Positions 35,397 to 44,859 of a stretch of 64,000 nt of DNA are shown here, piece after piece (the stretch's first letter is position 1; every line of letters starts with the position of its first letter). A model generated the notes under the pieces. It did not search any database. It had not been told where the DNA came from and worked only from the letters and a program-made list of their open reading frames with translations. The stretch is from Companilactobacillus zhongbaensis (GTDB lineage Bacteria; Bacillota; Bacilli; Lactobacillales; Lactobacillaceae). The position numbers and the translations under genes are program-made. The DNA is taken from the NCBI RefSeq assembly GCF_003946515.1, contig NZ_RHOM01000008.1, positions 1 to 64,000 of the forward strand, read 5' to 3'.

Positions 35397-36566
35397 CTAT
35401 TCTGCGTCGTATGCTTTTTGGAACAGCTCGACAAGCTCTTCCTTGTTACCCTTACGAGGGTTAGAAAAGGCATTACCATCCTTTAAAGCATTCTCAGCCA
35501 TAAGCTCAAAGTCTTCAGGCTTTGCACCAATAGCTTTAATACTACGTGGGATACCAACATCATCGGCCATTTGTCTCATGGCTTTGATTGACAATTCTGC
35601 AGCATCACGTGTTGATAGTCCAGAAATATCCTCACCCATAGCAACGGCTAGTTGAGCGAATCTTTCAGGATTTGAAACGATGTTGTATTGTTCAACGATT
35701 GGTAGAAGAATTGCACAACATACACCGTGTGGAGCATCGTATTGACCACCTAGTTGGTGAGCCATTGCGTGGACATAACCAAGATCAGCATTGTTGAAGG
35801 CCATTCCACCAAGCATTTCGGCTTCGACCATCTTCGTACGTGCTTCAACGTCATGGCCGTTTGAGTAAGCTTCACGTAAGCTTTCTTCAACTAGTTTGAT
35901 ACCTTGGAGACATTGAGCGTCAGTGATTTCGTTTCTGTTAGTTGAAACGTATGGTTCGATCAATTGAACGAATGTATCCATACCAGTTGCGGCAGTTAAT
36001 TTCTTAGGAACGTCTAACATTAACATTGGATCGTTGAATGATACTAGAGGGATGTTTCTCCATGAAACAACAACGAACTTAAGATGTGTTTCTGTATTTG
36101 TGATAACACAGTGTCTAGTAAGTTCTGAACCAGTACCAGCAGTAGTATTAACAGCCATCAATGGTGGTAGGGCATTTTCGAGTGTTTCGATACCAGCAAG
36201 TTTTGTGATATCGTCGCCGTTTGTCAAAATGATACCAGTACCTTTACCAGTATCGTGAGCAGAACCACCACCGACAGTGATGATACCGTCACAGTTATTG
36301 TCTAAGTAGACTTTTTTAGCTTCTTGAATGTTTCTAACTTTAGGGTTAGGTTCAACACCATTGTAAATAGTGTATTTAACACCGGCAGCTTTTAATGAAT
36401 CGAGTGTTTGGGCAACAGGGCCATCTTCAACACTTTCCAAAAATTTATCAGTAACGACTAATGGGTTAGTCATATTTAACATCTTGGCGCGATCACCAAT
36501 TTTCTTAATAACGCCAGCTCCAAAAAAGTTAACACTAGGCATTAAGAAATCGAAATTTTCTTTCAT
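35397..36566 (-). CDS. Iron-containing alcohol dehydrogenase (1,3-propanediol dehydrogenase type)
   Basis: A 389-residue group III dehydrogenase. NAD-binding GGGSAHDTGKG lies near residue 100; TTAGTGSELTRHCV and the metal-binding segment HAMAHQLGGQYDAPHGVCCAI supply iron ligands. It would reduce aldehydes such as 3-hydroxypropionaldehyde with NADH, or oxidise alcohols. Start behind GAGGAGG. A cre-like site overlaps the promoter. Gene symbol withheld because DhaT, FucO and AdhB are hard to separate. Confidence 0.85.
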   Translation of the reverse strand: MKENFDFLMPSVNFFGAGVIKKIGDRAKMLNMTNPLVVTDKFLESVEDGPVAQTLDSLKAAGVKYTIYNGVEPNPKVRNIQEAKKVYLDNNCDGIITVGGGSAHDTGKGTGIILTNGDDITKLAGIETLENALPPLMAVNTTAGTGSELTRHCVITNTETHLKFVVVSWRNIPLVSFNDPMLMLDVPKKLTAATGMDTFVQLIEPYVSTNRNEITDAQCLQGIKLVEESLREAYSNGHDVEARTKMVEAEMLGGMAFNNADLGYVHAMAHQLGGQYDAPHGVCCAILLPIVEQYNIVSNPERFAQLAVAMGEDISGLSTRDAAELSIKAMRQMADDVGIPRSIKAIGAKPEDFELMAENALKDGNAFSNPRKGNKEELVELFQKAYDAE

Positions 36567-36607
36567 GATAGTTCCTCCTCGCTTTATAGGAACAGTTTAT
36601 ATATTCA

Positions 36608-36621
36608 TGAAAGCATTTGCA
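36608..36621. promoter_or_regulatory. Candidate cre (CcpA) site upstream of the alcohol dehydrogenase
   Basis: TGAAAGCATTTGCA fits the catabolite-responsive consensus TGWAANCGNTNNCA except at the central G. It overlaps the likely -35 (TTGCAA) and spacer of the minus-strand promoter, which suggests repression by CcpA when sugar is plentiful. Confidence 0.5.
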
Positions 36622-36688
36622 ACGATATTGTTAATTATGTAACTAATTGAGCAAGATTTTACAATTCATTGTCAAAAATTAATTGAGC

Positions 36689-36724
36689 AAAAAAAATATA
36701 CGCCAAATATGACGTATATTTTTT
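36689..36724 (-). terminator. Terminator of mntH copy 1
   Basis: Minus strand: AAAATATACG pairs with CGTATATTTT and is followed by T residues. Confidence 0.8.
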
Positions 36725-36734
36725 AATATTTTGA

Positions 36735-38102
36735 CTATGCACCTGGGAAGATTGTTGTGTAAATCAACCAGATATTTAGGATAGTTAGGATAATCGCAAT
36801 CAAATATCCAAGATATTTCACCGCAGTATTATTTTTAAAGTCACTCATTAGACCTTTATCACTTGAATATTTGATCAATGGGAAGATTGAAAATGGTAAG
36901 GCAATACTTAGGAAAACCTGTGAAAATGTTAACAGTTCTTCGATTTTTGCTTCGTTACCATTGAATACGACCGCAAAGATAATAACTGGAATGATCGACA
37001 AGAGACGAGTAATAACACGTCTTGCCCAAAGTTTCATCTTCATGTGGACGAAACCTTCCATAACGATCTGACCAGAAAGTGTACCAGTAATAGTTGAGTT
37101 TTGTCCTGATGCCAATAGGGCGATAGCGAACAAAGTACTCAAGATCGGACTAGCAACTGCTCCGGCGATCTTAGGATCTTGGAGGGCGTTGTAAAGATCA
37201 ACGAAACGTCCTAGATCACTGTTAGTACCATAGAATAAAGCTGCACCAAGAAGTAAGAGCAATGTATTAACGATGAAAGCTAATGTTAGTTGGATGTTTG
37301 AATCCCAAGTTGAGAAACGAACTGCACGTTTAACACTGGCTTTGTCATGTCGATCATACTTACGAGCTTGGGAGATCGATGAGTGCAAGTACAAGTTATG
37401 CGGCATAACTGTTGCACCAACGATACCTAAGGATAGGTAAAGCATGCTTTGATTTTGTAAAATTACTGGATCAGGAATGAATCCTTGAACCATAGGTCCT
37501 AATTGTGGCTGTGCCAAGACAACTTCATAAGTGAAGACTGCCAAGATAACGAAGATCAAGCAAGCCACGATAGCTTCGATCTTTCTAAATCCTAGTTTCA
37601 TTAATAGCAATAGTAATAAGACGTCAAATGCGGTTATTATAATACCTAATAAGACTGGAATATGGAATAACAGTTTCAAGGCAATAGCCGAACCGATGAT
37701 CTCCGCGATATCGGTCGCCATGATGGCTAATTCGGTGATGATCCATAAGAAGAATCCACCGGTTTTACTAGTGTTTTCACGAGTAAGTTGGGCTAAATCC
37801 TTTCCAGTAACGATCCCCAGCTTTGCTGACATGTATTGTAGCAGCATTGCAATCAAACTAGAAATTAAGATAACTGTTAGTAGTTTGTACTTGAATTGAG
37901 CACCACCAGCGATCGATGTGACCCAATTTCCTGGATCCATGTATCCAACGGCGACTAAGGCTCCTGGACCACTATATGCAAGAAGGGTTTTGAAAAAATT
38001 TGCATTAGCGGGAACGTCGACCGTGTTATTGATCTCTTCTAGTGAAGGACCGTTGGCATAATGGATAAGGCTTTCGTGTTTTTGTTCATTTTTTTCACTC
38101 AA
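36735..38102 (-). CDS. mntH: Nramp Mn2+/H+ symporter MntH, copy 1
   Basis: A 455-residue transporter with 11 helices. The first helix carries [15 protein letters not shown] (the metal-binding DPGN), and helix 6 has [14 protein letters not shown] (metal-binding MPH). It imports Mn2+, central to the oxidative defence of lactobacilli. An MntR-like operator lies about 75 bp upstream. A second copy at 52388 lacks that operator. Confidence 0.93.
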   Translation of the reverse strand: MSEKNEQKHESLIHYANGPSLEEINNTVDVPANANFFKTLLAYSGPGALVAVGYMDPGNWVTSIAGGAQFKYKLLTVILISSLIAMLLQYMSAKLGIVTGKDLAQLTRENTSKTGGFFLWIITELAIMATDIAEIIGSAIALKLLFHIPVLLGIIITAFDVLLLLLLMKLGFRKIEAIVACLIFVILAVFTYEVVLAQPQLGPMVQGFIPDPVILQNQSMLYLSLGIVGATVMPHNLYLHSSISQARKYDRHDKASVKRAVRFSTWDSNIQLTLAFIVNTLLLLLGAALFYGTNSDLGRFVDLYNALQDPKIAGAVASPILSTLFAIALLASGQNSTITGTLSGQIVMEGFVHMKMKLWARRVITRLLSIIPVIIFAVVFNGNEAKIEELLTFSQVFLSIALPFSIFPLIKYSSDKGLMSDFKNNTAVKYLGYLIAIILTILNIWLIYTTIFPGA

Positions 38103-38176
38103 GCTTATTTCCCCCTTTTTTCATCTCATGACATCATAACACCCTAACAGCAGATATAAAACCCCTTGAATAAAAT

Positions 38177-38194
38177 ATTTAGGCTGGGCTAAAT
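38177..38194. promoter_or_regulatory. MntR-like operator upstream of mntH copy 1
   Basis: ATTTAGGCTGGGCTAAAT is an inverted repeat of the DtxR/MntR type (TTTAG...CTAAA) in the mntH leader region. Mn-bound MntR would repress here. Confidence 0.65.
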
Positions 38195-38330
38195 TTGTGA
38201 ATTCTAATATATTAATTTCACAATATTTTATCAAAAAATTCCGATATAATTTTTCTGAAAAATGAGGCAATTGTTTGAATTCCCTTCACAGGTAACTTAC
38301 AATTAAGGTACGAGGAAAGGAGCGATAGAG

Positions 38331-38801
38331 ATGATGGATTCAATTATAATTTTTATCGATGTCGTCTTCCTAATAGGAGCCATTTTTAGTATTTATTGGC
38401 AATCACAAATCGAGATCAGATCAACGTACAAGCTGTCTACACTGATTTTTGCAGTGTTCGTTGGTGCTTGGCTGATGATCTCACCTGTGAACCGGTTGCC
38501 ATACATTTTCATGGTGGCTGAATTTGTTACATTGACTATCATGAATGGTGTCGGTGGAATTGGTAATAAAAAAATTATCTTGAGTGGTTTTTATTCAGGA
38601 GTGTTAGATTATTCACAAATCGTCCATGTTACTTTGATTCCTATTGAGTTGCCTGGCCAGGTGGAGCGGGTTGCGGTTATTTTTAATACTAACCGTGCTG
38701 CTCAGATCCAGCTCAATTTTAAGCGATCTTATAAGGAGATCGAGAAGTTTTTGTCTGATAAGCTTGGTAAGGATGTTGAGGTTGAGATTGGGCAGGTTTA
38801 G
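38331..38801 (+). CDS. Membrane protein of unknown function
   Basis: A 156-residue protein: three hydrophobic segments in residues 5-80 (IIIFIDVVFLIGAIFSIYW, FAVFVGAWLMISPV, YIFMVAEFVTLTIMNG), then a soluble C-terminal domain of about 70 residues ending in a basic/acidic helix. ATG behind GAGGAAAGGAG. I do not recognise it beyond resemblance to small two-part membrane proteins of lactobacilli. Divergent from mntH. The 3' end is G/T-rich next to palindrome copy 6. Confidence 0.7.
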   Translation: MMDSIIIFIDVVFLIGAIFSIYWQSQIEIRSTYKLSTLIFAVFVGAWLMISPVNRLPYIFMVAEFVTLTIMNGVGGIGNKKIILSGFYSGVLDYSQIVHVTLIPIELPGQVERVAVIFNTNRAAQIQLNFKRSYKEIEKFLSDKLGKDVEVEIGQV

Positions 38802-38873
38802 TTTATTGATGTTTTGATGTTTGGGCTCTGATTGATTTTTTGATCTGGAGCTTTTTTTTGTGCTGGTAGTTTG

Positions 38874-39120
38874 GGTGGAGGTTTGTTCCCGGTTCTGCGG
38901 AGGGTTCCGGGAATTGCGCCGTGGAACGCTGCGGACCCACTTTGAGCTATCCAAGGAAGATCGCCTTGGACATCTCAAAGCTGGGTCTTTTCGTAAGCAC
39001 GGCCCATGCCGTGCAAACGAAAATTTCGCGGCTGACGGCGAATTCCCTCCACCCTCCGCAGAACCTAAGTTGGTACAAACATTCTCTTTTTGTGTGGGGA
39101 TACGGTACTTATTTTTTCTT
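38874..39120 (+). repeat. Large intergenic palindrome family 1, copy 6 (loop type I)
   Basis: A perfect 15 bp stem (GGTTCTGCGGAGGGT) joins 38891-38905 to 39051-39065. The interior is nearly the same as in copies 1 and 7. The tail has GGGATACGGTACTTATTTTTT. Long open frames across 38860-39420 are by-products of this repeat and its T-rich tail. 39121-39442 holds no gene. Confidence 0.84.
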
Positions 39121-39442
39121 GCTTATGTTGTTTTGGGTTTTACTCTGCTACCGTTTCTTTTTTTCTCTATCGGGCCTACGTACTTCTTCCTATCTTGTTA
39201 ATTTATGTTTTCCTCTTCATCGGTTGCTACTTCATTTCGGTTATTTATTGTTAGTTCAAGACCTTTTGTGTTTTTTTCTGGGATTGCTCTGGTCTTGTTT
39301 TGGTGGTTGGGGTGGTTGCTATCCTTTTTTTTCATATTTTTCTTGGAAGTATTAAGACCTTTTCTCATATTTGAAGTAATTTTAATGATTTTTTTGAGTT
39401 TGGTTATTTTATTTTATTGATATTTTTTTGAATTTTGTATTT

Positions 39443-39494
39443 AAAAAGGCGCTGCATTGGGATTTTTCTCTTAAATCCAATGCGGCGCCTATTT
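39443..39494 (-). terminator. Terminator of the ABC exporter operon
   Basis: AGGCGCCGCATTGGATTT pairs with the complement AAATCCCAATGCAGCGCCT (small mismatches), followed by T residues on the minus strand. Confidence 0.82.
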
Positions 39495-39542
39495 TGTTTG
39501 ATTTCTTTCTTTTTTTATTCTTTTCTTATTCTTGATCTTTTT

Positions 39543-41153
39543 TTACTTCAAATCTCTTCTTGTGTACCCAATGTACCCAATGCCAAATAATATTACGGCT
39601 ATTGCTAGTTGCCAGATTATTGTTTCTGGGTCAGCGGTTTTTACTGGTACTTGGGCTATATAGCCGAAGGGGGTTAGTTTTTCTGGCCAGTCTGGTAGTT
39701 TTAGTAGTTTGCCGAAGTATTGGATTATTAGGGCTGCTGTTAGGTATAGGTAGTTTAGGATGGATAGTTTTGGAGCTGTTCCTATTATTGCTGCGGTTAG
39801 GCCTAGCATTATTAGGGTTGGTGAGATGTAGGCTGCGTAGGCTTTGGCGAAGGTTTTTAGGGGGAGTGGGTCTTTCATTGAGTAGACTCCTCCTAGATAT
39901 AGGCCGTAGAGGGTTGCTGCTAGTACTAGTAGGGTGGTTATTGTTGCTACTGTTATGGCGTTTAGATAGAGTTTGCTTCTTCCTACTGGTTTGGCGTGAA
40001 CCATTTCTAGGTAGCCTTTGTTTTCGCTGGTTTTTAGATCGTGGATGGTTTGTATTCCTGGGATCAGGGATAGGACGGCGAAGATTATCATTAGCATGCT
40101 GATGAATTGCTTGATTATGGCTACGTTGGCTGAGTGGATGGCGGATTTTCCTAGCATTTGTTCTAACGCTGGGTTGGTTTTGATGATGTCGCCGATGTCA
40201 CTGAAGATCGAGCCGTAGGTGAAGCCTAGTATTAGTAGTCCGATGGTCCAGACTATTATGGAAGTTTTGTGTAATTTTAAGAACAGGCTGAAGGTGCCGT
40301 TTAAAAAAACCGAGGCTTGCTTTTTACCTGGTCTGGTTGCTATTAATCCGGCGTTGACGTCTCTTTTTGAGTTGATGAAAAAAGCTAATGCAAAGGCAAT
40401 GATGGTGAAGATGATCATTAATAAGACTGGGGTCCAGTCGTTGTTTTTATAGGTAGAAAACTTTTCGACCCAACCGAAGGGAACCCACCACGTTTGTTTA
40501 GGGTCGGAAATGTCGGTCGTCATTCTGGCGATGTACATGATGCCAAATACTAAGTAGGACAAGATCGTGCTACTGCGGGCGTTGTCCACGATCTGTGACA
40601 TTAGGGCAGCGATGCTGGAAAACATTAAACCAGCAAAACCTAGTCCTAATCCTAATAAAAAGTTTCCGTTGAGGTCAGTTCCTGATAAGTTGGCAACAGA
40701 TAGTCCGAGTGAATATAAGAGTCCGATGCCCAGATTTAAGATGATAGCTTCGATCATGGTTGCGCCTAACAAACTGAGTTTGCCGACGGCATGAGCTCGA
40801 ATGATCTCGGTGATGCCTGTTTCTTCCTCTCCGCGGAGGTTTTTGATGACGATGGAGTAATTCATCACGACGGCCATGATCGCCATGAAAACGGTCATTT
40901 CTGCTGCAAAGATGTCAGCTGAGGTTGATACTCCACTGGGCATCTTTCCGAACAGAGCGGTCATCGCGGGTGATTTCAAAGTTTCCATCACTGAATCGAT
41001 TGCGGCTTGATTGCTATAAATACTAGTAAACTTGGCAGCAATAGCCGTGAATAAACCAGCCATAGCGACGGCCCAGATGGTTAGTTTAAGCCAGTTTTTT
41101 CGCAACGAAAACCGCGTTAAAAAGGCTGTTTTGGTAAAGTTGTTGCTCAGCAT
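39543..41153 (-). CDS. ABC exporter permease (drug/antibiotic efflux type)
   Basis: A 536-residue membrane protein with about twelve helices in two similar halves (the N-terminal half begins FSLRKNWLKLTIWAVAMAGL, the second near residue 300), typical of permeases paired with CcmA-type ATPases for polyketide or peptide efflux. ATG directly follows the ATPase stop, behind GGAGGG. The 3' 500 bases are A/C-biased on the coding strand. The substrate is unknown. Confidence 0.82.
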   Translation of the reverse strand: MLSNNFTKTAFLTRFSLRKNWLKLTIWAVAMAGLFTAIAAKFTSIYSNQAAIDSVMETLKSPAMTALFGKMPSGVSTSADIFAAEMTVFMAIMAVVMNYSIVIKNLRGEEETGITEIIRAHAVGKLSLLGATMIEAIILNLGIGLLYSLGLSVANLSGTDLNGNFLLGLGLGFAGLMFSSIAALMSQIVDNARSSTILSYLVFGIMYIARMTTDISDPKQTWWVPFGWVEKFSTYKNNDWTPVLLMIIFTIIAFALAFFINSKRDVNAGLIATRPGKKQASVFLNGTFSLFLKLHKTSIIVWTIGLLILGFTYGSIFSDIGDIIKTNPALEQMLGKSAIHSANVAIIKQFISMLMIIFAVLSLIPGIQTIHDLKTSENKGYLEMVHAKPVGRSKLYLNAITVATITTLLVLAATLYGLYLGGVYSMKDPLPLKTFAKAYAAYISPTLIMLGLTAAIIGTAPKLSILNYLYLTAALIIQYFGKLLKLPDWPEKLTPFGYIAQVPVKTADPETIIWQLAIAVILFGIGYIGYTRRDLK

Positions 41154-42068
41154 TTATTTTCCCTCCGCAATATTTTCTTCGCTCGTGTCGTAGTAACGCA
41201 TGAATAAGTCTTCTAGCGTTGGTGGAGTCGACTGGAGCTCAACGATTTGCCTTTGGGCCAAGTAGTCGATGACTTCAGGCATCTGTTCGGTATCAACGGA
41301 AAAAGTTTGTCGACCGTTAGGCTGGTCTTCAACGTTGTGGACGCCGTTTAAGCTAGCTAGTTCGGGAGTGTCATCCATCGTTTTAAAAGTAATAACCGTT
41401 CTGGTTAGGTGGCGCATTTCCGCCAAAGTACCCGTTTCGACGATCTGACCGTCGCGAATGATCCCGATCCGATCACACATTTTTTCGACTTCAGATAAGA
41501 TGTGACTCGACAATAAGACGGCCTTACCTTGTTTTTTCAGCTCTGCGACCGATTTTTGGAAGTATTCCTCGTTCAAAGGATCGAGTCCAGAAGTCGGTTC
41601 GTCGAAAATATAAAAGTCTGCTTCGGTTGAAAAAGCAGCAATCAAGGCGACTTTTTGCCGGTTACCTTTCGAGTAAGTCCGAGCCTTTTTCGTTGGATCG
41701 AGTTGGAAACGTTTGATCAGTTGGTCAGTCTTGTCAGAATGCTTGTCACCGGATAGTTTTAAGAACAAGTCGATGATCTCGCCACCGCTCAAGTTTGGCC
41801 ACAAGTAGACGTCACCAGGGACATAGGCAATTCGTTTATGAATGGACACGGCATCCTTGAAGACGTCCTGGCCAAAAATCGTGGCGGAACCGGCACTGGC
41901 CTTTAATATTCCCAGTAAAGTCCGGATGGTCGTGGATTTTCCGGCTCCATTGGGTCCGATGAATCCAAAAACTTCACCAGGATAGACGTCGAAAGTGACA
42001 TCCTTTAATGCTTGGAACTTACCAAAATTTTTTTGTAAATGTTCGATGTGTAAAATTGGCGTTGTCAT
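41154..42068 (-). CDS. ABC exporter ATPase (CcmA type)
   Basis: About 304 residues from the ATG at 42068, chosen because GAGGAGATT lies just before it; the longer frame to 42113 has no site. Walker A GPNGAGKST near residue 40, signature YSKGNRQK, Walker B FYIFDEPTSGLDP. It powers the permease at 39543. Divergent from the tetR gene, which probably controls the pair. Confidence 0.88.
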   Translation of the reverse strand: MTTPILHIEHLQKNFGKFQALKDVTFDVYPGEVFGFIGPNGAGKSTTIRTLLGILKASAGSATIFGQDVFKDAVSIHKRIAYVPGDVYLWPNLSGGEIIDLFLKLSGDKHSDKTDQLIKRFQLDPTKKARTYSKGNRQKVALIAAFSTEADFYIFDEPTSGLDPLNEEYFQKSVAELKKQGKAVLLSSHILSEVEKMCDRIGIIRDGQIVETGTLAEMRHLTRTVITFKTMDDTPELASLNGVHNVEDQPNGRQTFSVDTEQMPEVIDYLAQRQIVELQSTPPTLEDLFMRYYDTSEENIAEGK

Positions 42069-42259
42069 AATAATCTCCTCTAAAAAATGAAATATCCTTC
42101 TTGAATAGTTCACTATTTATCCGTATAGTAAAACCAGATGGAAGGGCTGTCAACTGCGAAATAATGGGAAACTGAACTATTTTGGGGTGAAAAATTACAA
42201 AGTCATTATTGACGGTTTTATAACTGAAATATTTCGAAAAAATTATTTAGGAGAAAATT

Positions 42260-42862
42260 ATGAATGGAAATGAAAAAAGAAAGAAAATCAAACGTGAACA
42301 AATTTTAGTTGCAGCACAACAGCTGTTGATGGCCCAGGGATATAAGAAAACATCGATCGCCCAGATTGCAAAAGAAGCAAATGCTTCTCAAGTTACGTTG
42401 TACAAGTATTTTTCCAGCAAAGTCGATCTCGCTCGTGAGGTAGTCGTGAAATTGATCCTTGATGGTTACGCTCAATATTTTCAAAAGCTCGATGATTCTT
42501 CGATGACCTTCATTGAAAAAGTTGAATCGATGACAGAAAGCAGTATCTCGATGTCGGGGGACATGGATAACGATTTTTTCGAGTTTATGGTGGCAGAATT
42601 TCAAGGCAAGAATGGCGACACTCGGGTGATGGAAGAGTATCAATCGTTGAAAATAAAGTTTTGGAAGACTTTACTCGATCAAGGACGGGCCGAACACGTC
42701 ATTAGTGACGAGATCACCGACCAAGGAGCTTTGATCTACCTCGATATGTATGTCGGTTACGTGATGAGTCCTGATGGAGCCTCATACATCAATGCCATGG
42801 AGATGAAAAAACATGCTAAGGAACTCGTTCATATGTTTTTTTATGGAATTTTAGGAAAATAA
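42260..42862 (+). CDS. TetR-family regulator
   Basis: A 200-residue regulator. The N-terminal helix-turn-helix is clear (ILVAAQQLLMAQGYKKTSIAQIAKEANAS, then TLYKYFSSKVDLAREV). The C-terminal ligand domain is divergent. Divergent from the exporter operon, with a 190 bp shared region containing short inverted sequences around TAGTTCACTATTTATC; local autoregulation and exporter control are inferred. Confidence 0.88.
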   Translation: MNGNEKRKKIKREQILVAAQQLLMAQGYKKTSIAQIAKEANASQVTLYKYFSSKVDLAREVVVKLILDGYAQYFQKLDDSSMTFIEKVESMTESSISMSGDMDNDFFEFMVAEFQGKNGDTRVMEEYQSLKIKFWKTLLDQGRAEHVISDEITDQGALIYLDMYVGYVMSPDGASYINAMEMKKHAKELVHMFFYGILGK

Positions 42863-42955
42863 GTCAAATATGATTAGAACGATAATTATTTTCTGTGCGA
42901 AAGTAGTATTATTAAACTGAAAAAATAATTAAATACTACTGATCGAGGTCATGGG

Positions 42956-43606
42956 ATGAAAAATCATCGTTGGCGGTGGACGCGTTCTTGGAAAAAGATT
43001 TCGTTATTAGTTTTATTCGCTATTGTGGTAGTAATGAGTTGCAGTTTTTTTGCCTTTCAGTATTTATTTTCGAAAAATTACGTTTCGGGGCCGTCGATGC
43101 AACCGAATTTCAACAATGGCGATCACGTCATTGCCCTTCGCAATGCTTCGATCAGCCGTGGTGATGTGGTCATCATGAAAGCACCGGATAAAAAAAACTC
43201 GCTTTATATTAAGCGAGTCATTGGATTGCCAGGAGATAAGATCAAGTCGCAGGAAAACGGCTTTTTTATTAATGGTAAGAAGTATGAGCAAAAGTTCTTC
43301 GACCCCAACTCGAAGTTGCGGGAGAAGCTCTACACGCCATATGCTGGCATGCCATATACTTATACGTATATTTTTTCCATCGAGTCACTGGCCCAGACCC
43401 CTGATTGGCAAAAACGCTACAGTAAAAAGTATTTAAAAGTTTTGCAAAAACAAAATCGGGTCCCGGAACACAACTACTTCGTCCTCGGTGATCATCGGAC
43501 AGTTTCCAACGATAGTCGGATGTTTGGCTTTGTCAAAGACTCACAGATCGTTGGTCGCGTGGCTCTGAAGTATTGGCCACTTAGCGATTTCACTTTTTAC
43601 GGGTAG
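42956..43606 (+). CDS. lepB: Signal peptidase I
   Basis: A 216-residue membrane serine protease. One N-terminal helix (residues about 15-36) precedes SGPSMQPNF with the nucleophile Ser47, RGDVVIMKAP, and IKRVIGLPGD with the general base Lys86; box E reads VLGDHRTVSNDSR. It removes signal peptides from exported proteins such as those at 21052, 46451 and 47716. Monocistronic. Confidence 0.93.
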   Translation: MKNHRWRWTRSWKKISLLVLFAIVVVMSCSFFAFQYLFSKNYVSGPSMQPNFNNGDHVIALRNASISRGDVVIMKAPDKKNSLYIKRVIGLPGDKIKSQENGFFINGKKYEQKFFDPNSKLREKLYTPYAGMPYTYTYIFSIESLAQTPDWQKRYSKKYLKVLQKQNRVPEHNYFVLGDHRTVSNDSRMFGFVKDSQIVGRVALKYWPLSDFTFYG

Positions 43607-43615
43607 GTTGAATGA

Positions 43616-44506
43616 TCACGACTTTGAACCGATCGATTGCAAGAAGGCAGTAGCAAGGATGAAGATCCCACCGATTATTTCGGGGGTGGAGATCGGTGTG
43701 CTCAGCAGAGTGACTGATAAAATCGTGGCAGTTAAGGGCTCAAAAGCACTCAACATTCCAGTCGTTGATGGTTCGATGTGTTGCACGCTTTTTAAATATA
43801 ATAGGTAGGCGAACATAGTCCCGAAGATGACTATGAAAATTACCGATAATATTTCGCTGAGAGTTATGTGACTGACTTTGGTAGTAACGACAACTGGTAA
43901 GAAAGGGATGCTTCCTAATAGCATGGCCCAACCAACTACCAAACGGGCGTCTAGTTCATGAAGCAACTTTCTGGGAATCAAAGTATACGATGCCTGACTT
44001 AACCCGGCTAACAAGCCCCAGATCAATGCTAGCGGAGCCAGTGCCAACTTATTGAAGTGACCTTGGGTAACTAATAAGAAAGTTCCAAATAGCGCTAAGG
44101 CGATAGAAATCAAGTCGATTCGACGTGGCATTTTCCAATTAGCGATTGCTAAGTAAATGATGATGAACAATGGTCCTAAAAACTGCAAAACCGTTGCTGT
44201 GGGCGCATTGCCATATTTAATAGCCATGAAATAGGCCAGCTGTGAAGGCAACATTCCTAAAAAGGCGAAAAATAACAAGGTGATAGCTGATGAACGATTT
44301 TTCCAAATTGAGAAAACCTTTTTCCCGTCGGAGATCCCGTACCAAATCAGCAGTAATGATCCGGCAAAAAACATCCGGATACCTACCAGCCAGAGCGGTG
44401 AAATCGATTTATTTGTAAATACGAATTGGGCAACACTTCCGGAGGTCCCCCAGAGCATTGAGCCGATGATGGCAAATAAAATCCCTAAACGTTGATCTTT
44501 AGACAA
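43616..44506 (-). CDS. EamA/DMT family transporter
   Basis: A 296-residue transporter with ten helices in two EamA repeats (the first begins LGILFAIIGSMLWGTSGSVAQF, the second near residue 150). Family members export amino acids or metabolites. TTG start behind AAAAGGGG. It overlaps a possible 42-codon frame upstream. The substrate is unknown. Confidence 0.85.
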   Translation of the reverse strand: MSKDQRLGILFAIIGSMLWGTSGSVAQFVFTNKSISPLWLVGIRMFFAGSLLLIWYGISDGKKVFSIWKNRSSAITLLFFAFLGMLPSQLAYFMAIKYGNAPTATVLQFLGPLFIIIYLAIANWKMPRRIDLISIALALFGTFLLVTQGHFNKLALAPLALIWGLLAGLSQASYTLIPRKLLHELDARLVVGWAMLLGSIPFLPVVVTTKVSHITLSEILSVIFIVIFGTMFAYLLYLKSVQHIEPSTTGMLSAFEPLTATILSVTLLSTPISTPEIIGGIFILATAFLQSIGSKS

Positions 44507-44627
44507 AATAACATCCCCTTTTAACTAGACCAATAAAAATCAATGTTACTAAAATAATATAAAACGCAGCAGCTTTCAAACTGTGTTTTAATAGGTCAAT
44601 CATCCCTGAAATGGCTATACCAATCAT
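44499..44627 (-). CDS. Possible 42-residue single-helix membrane protein
   Basis: An ATG frame ends eight bases inside the EamA gene and reads a short amphipathic start, then a strong helix (AAAFYIILVTLIFIGLVK). Overlap with the next gene suggests coupling, but no ribosome-binding site precedes its ATG. It could be a leader or chance. I do not recognise it. Confidence 0.3.
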   Translation of the reverse strand: MIGIAISGMIDLLKHSLKAAAFYIILVTLIFIGLVKRGCYFV

Positions 44628-44859
44628 GATGATTAAGCCGCATATTTGAAACAAGTAAAATTATGTCCAATTTAAATTAGAAAAAAATATCCCTCGTGAT
44701 ATATATTAAATTCAATTTTTAACCAGCTGGAAATCCCGAAAACTCGGACTTTGAGTAAGTTATTAAATTAAAGTTATTCTTAATTGATTAAATTATACTA
44801 ACGGTGGGGAAAATTTTTGATATAATCATAAGAAGTGAGTTTTTTAAGGGGTGTCAAAA
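44628..44859. other. Gene-free A/T-rich interval
   Basis: Divergent intergenic region. It contains a plausible plus-strand promoter element near 44817-44823 (GATATAAT) and AAGGGG before the symporter start. Nothing else is recognisable. Confidence 0.5.

Noticed and set aside
38860-39420. Proteins of 113 and 144 residues across palindrome copy 6
   Set aside because: They translate the repeat and its T-rich tail, similar frames occur in other copies, and there is no ribosome-binding site.
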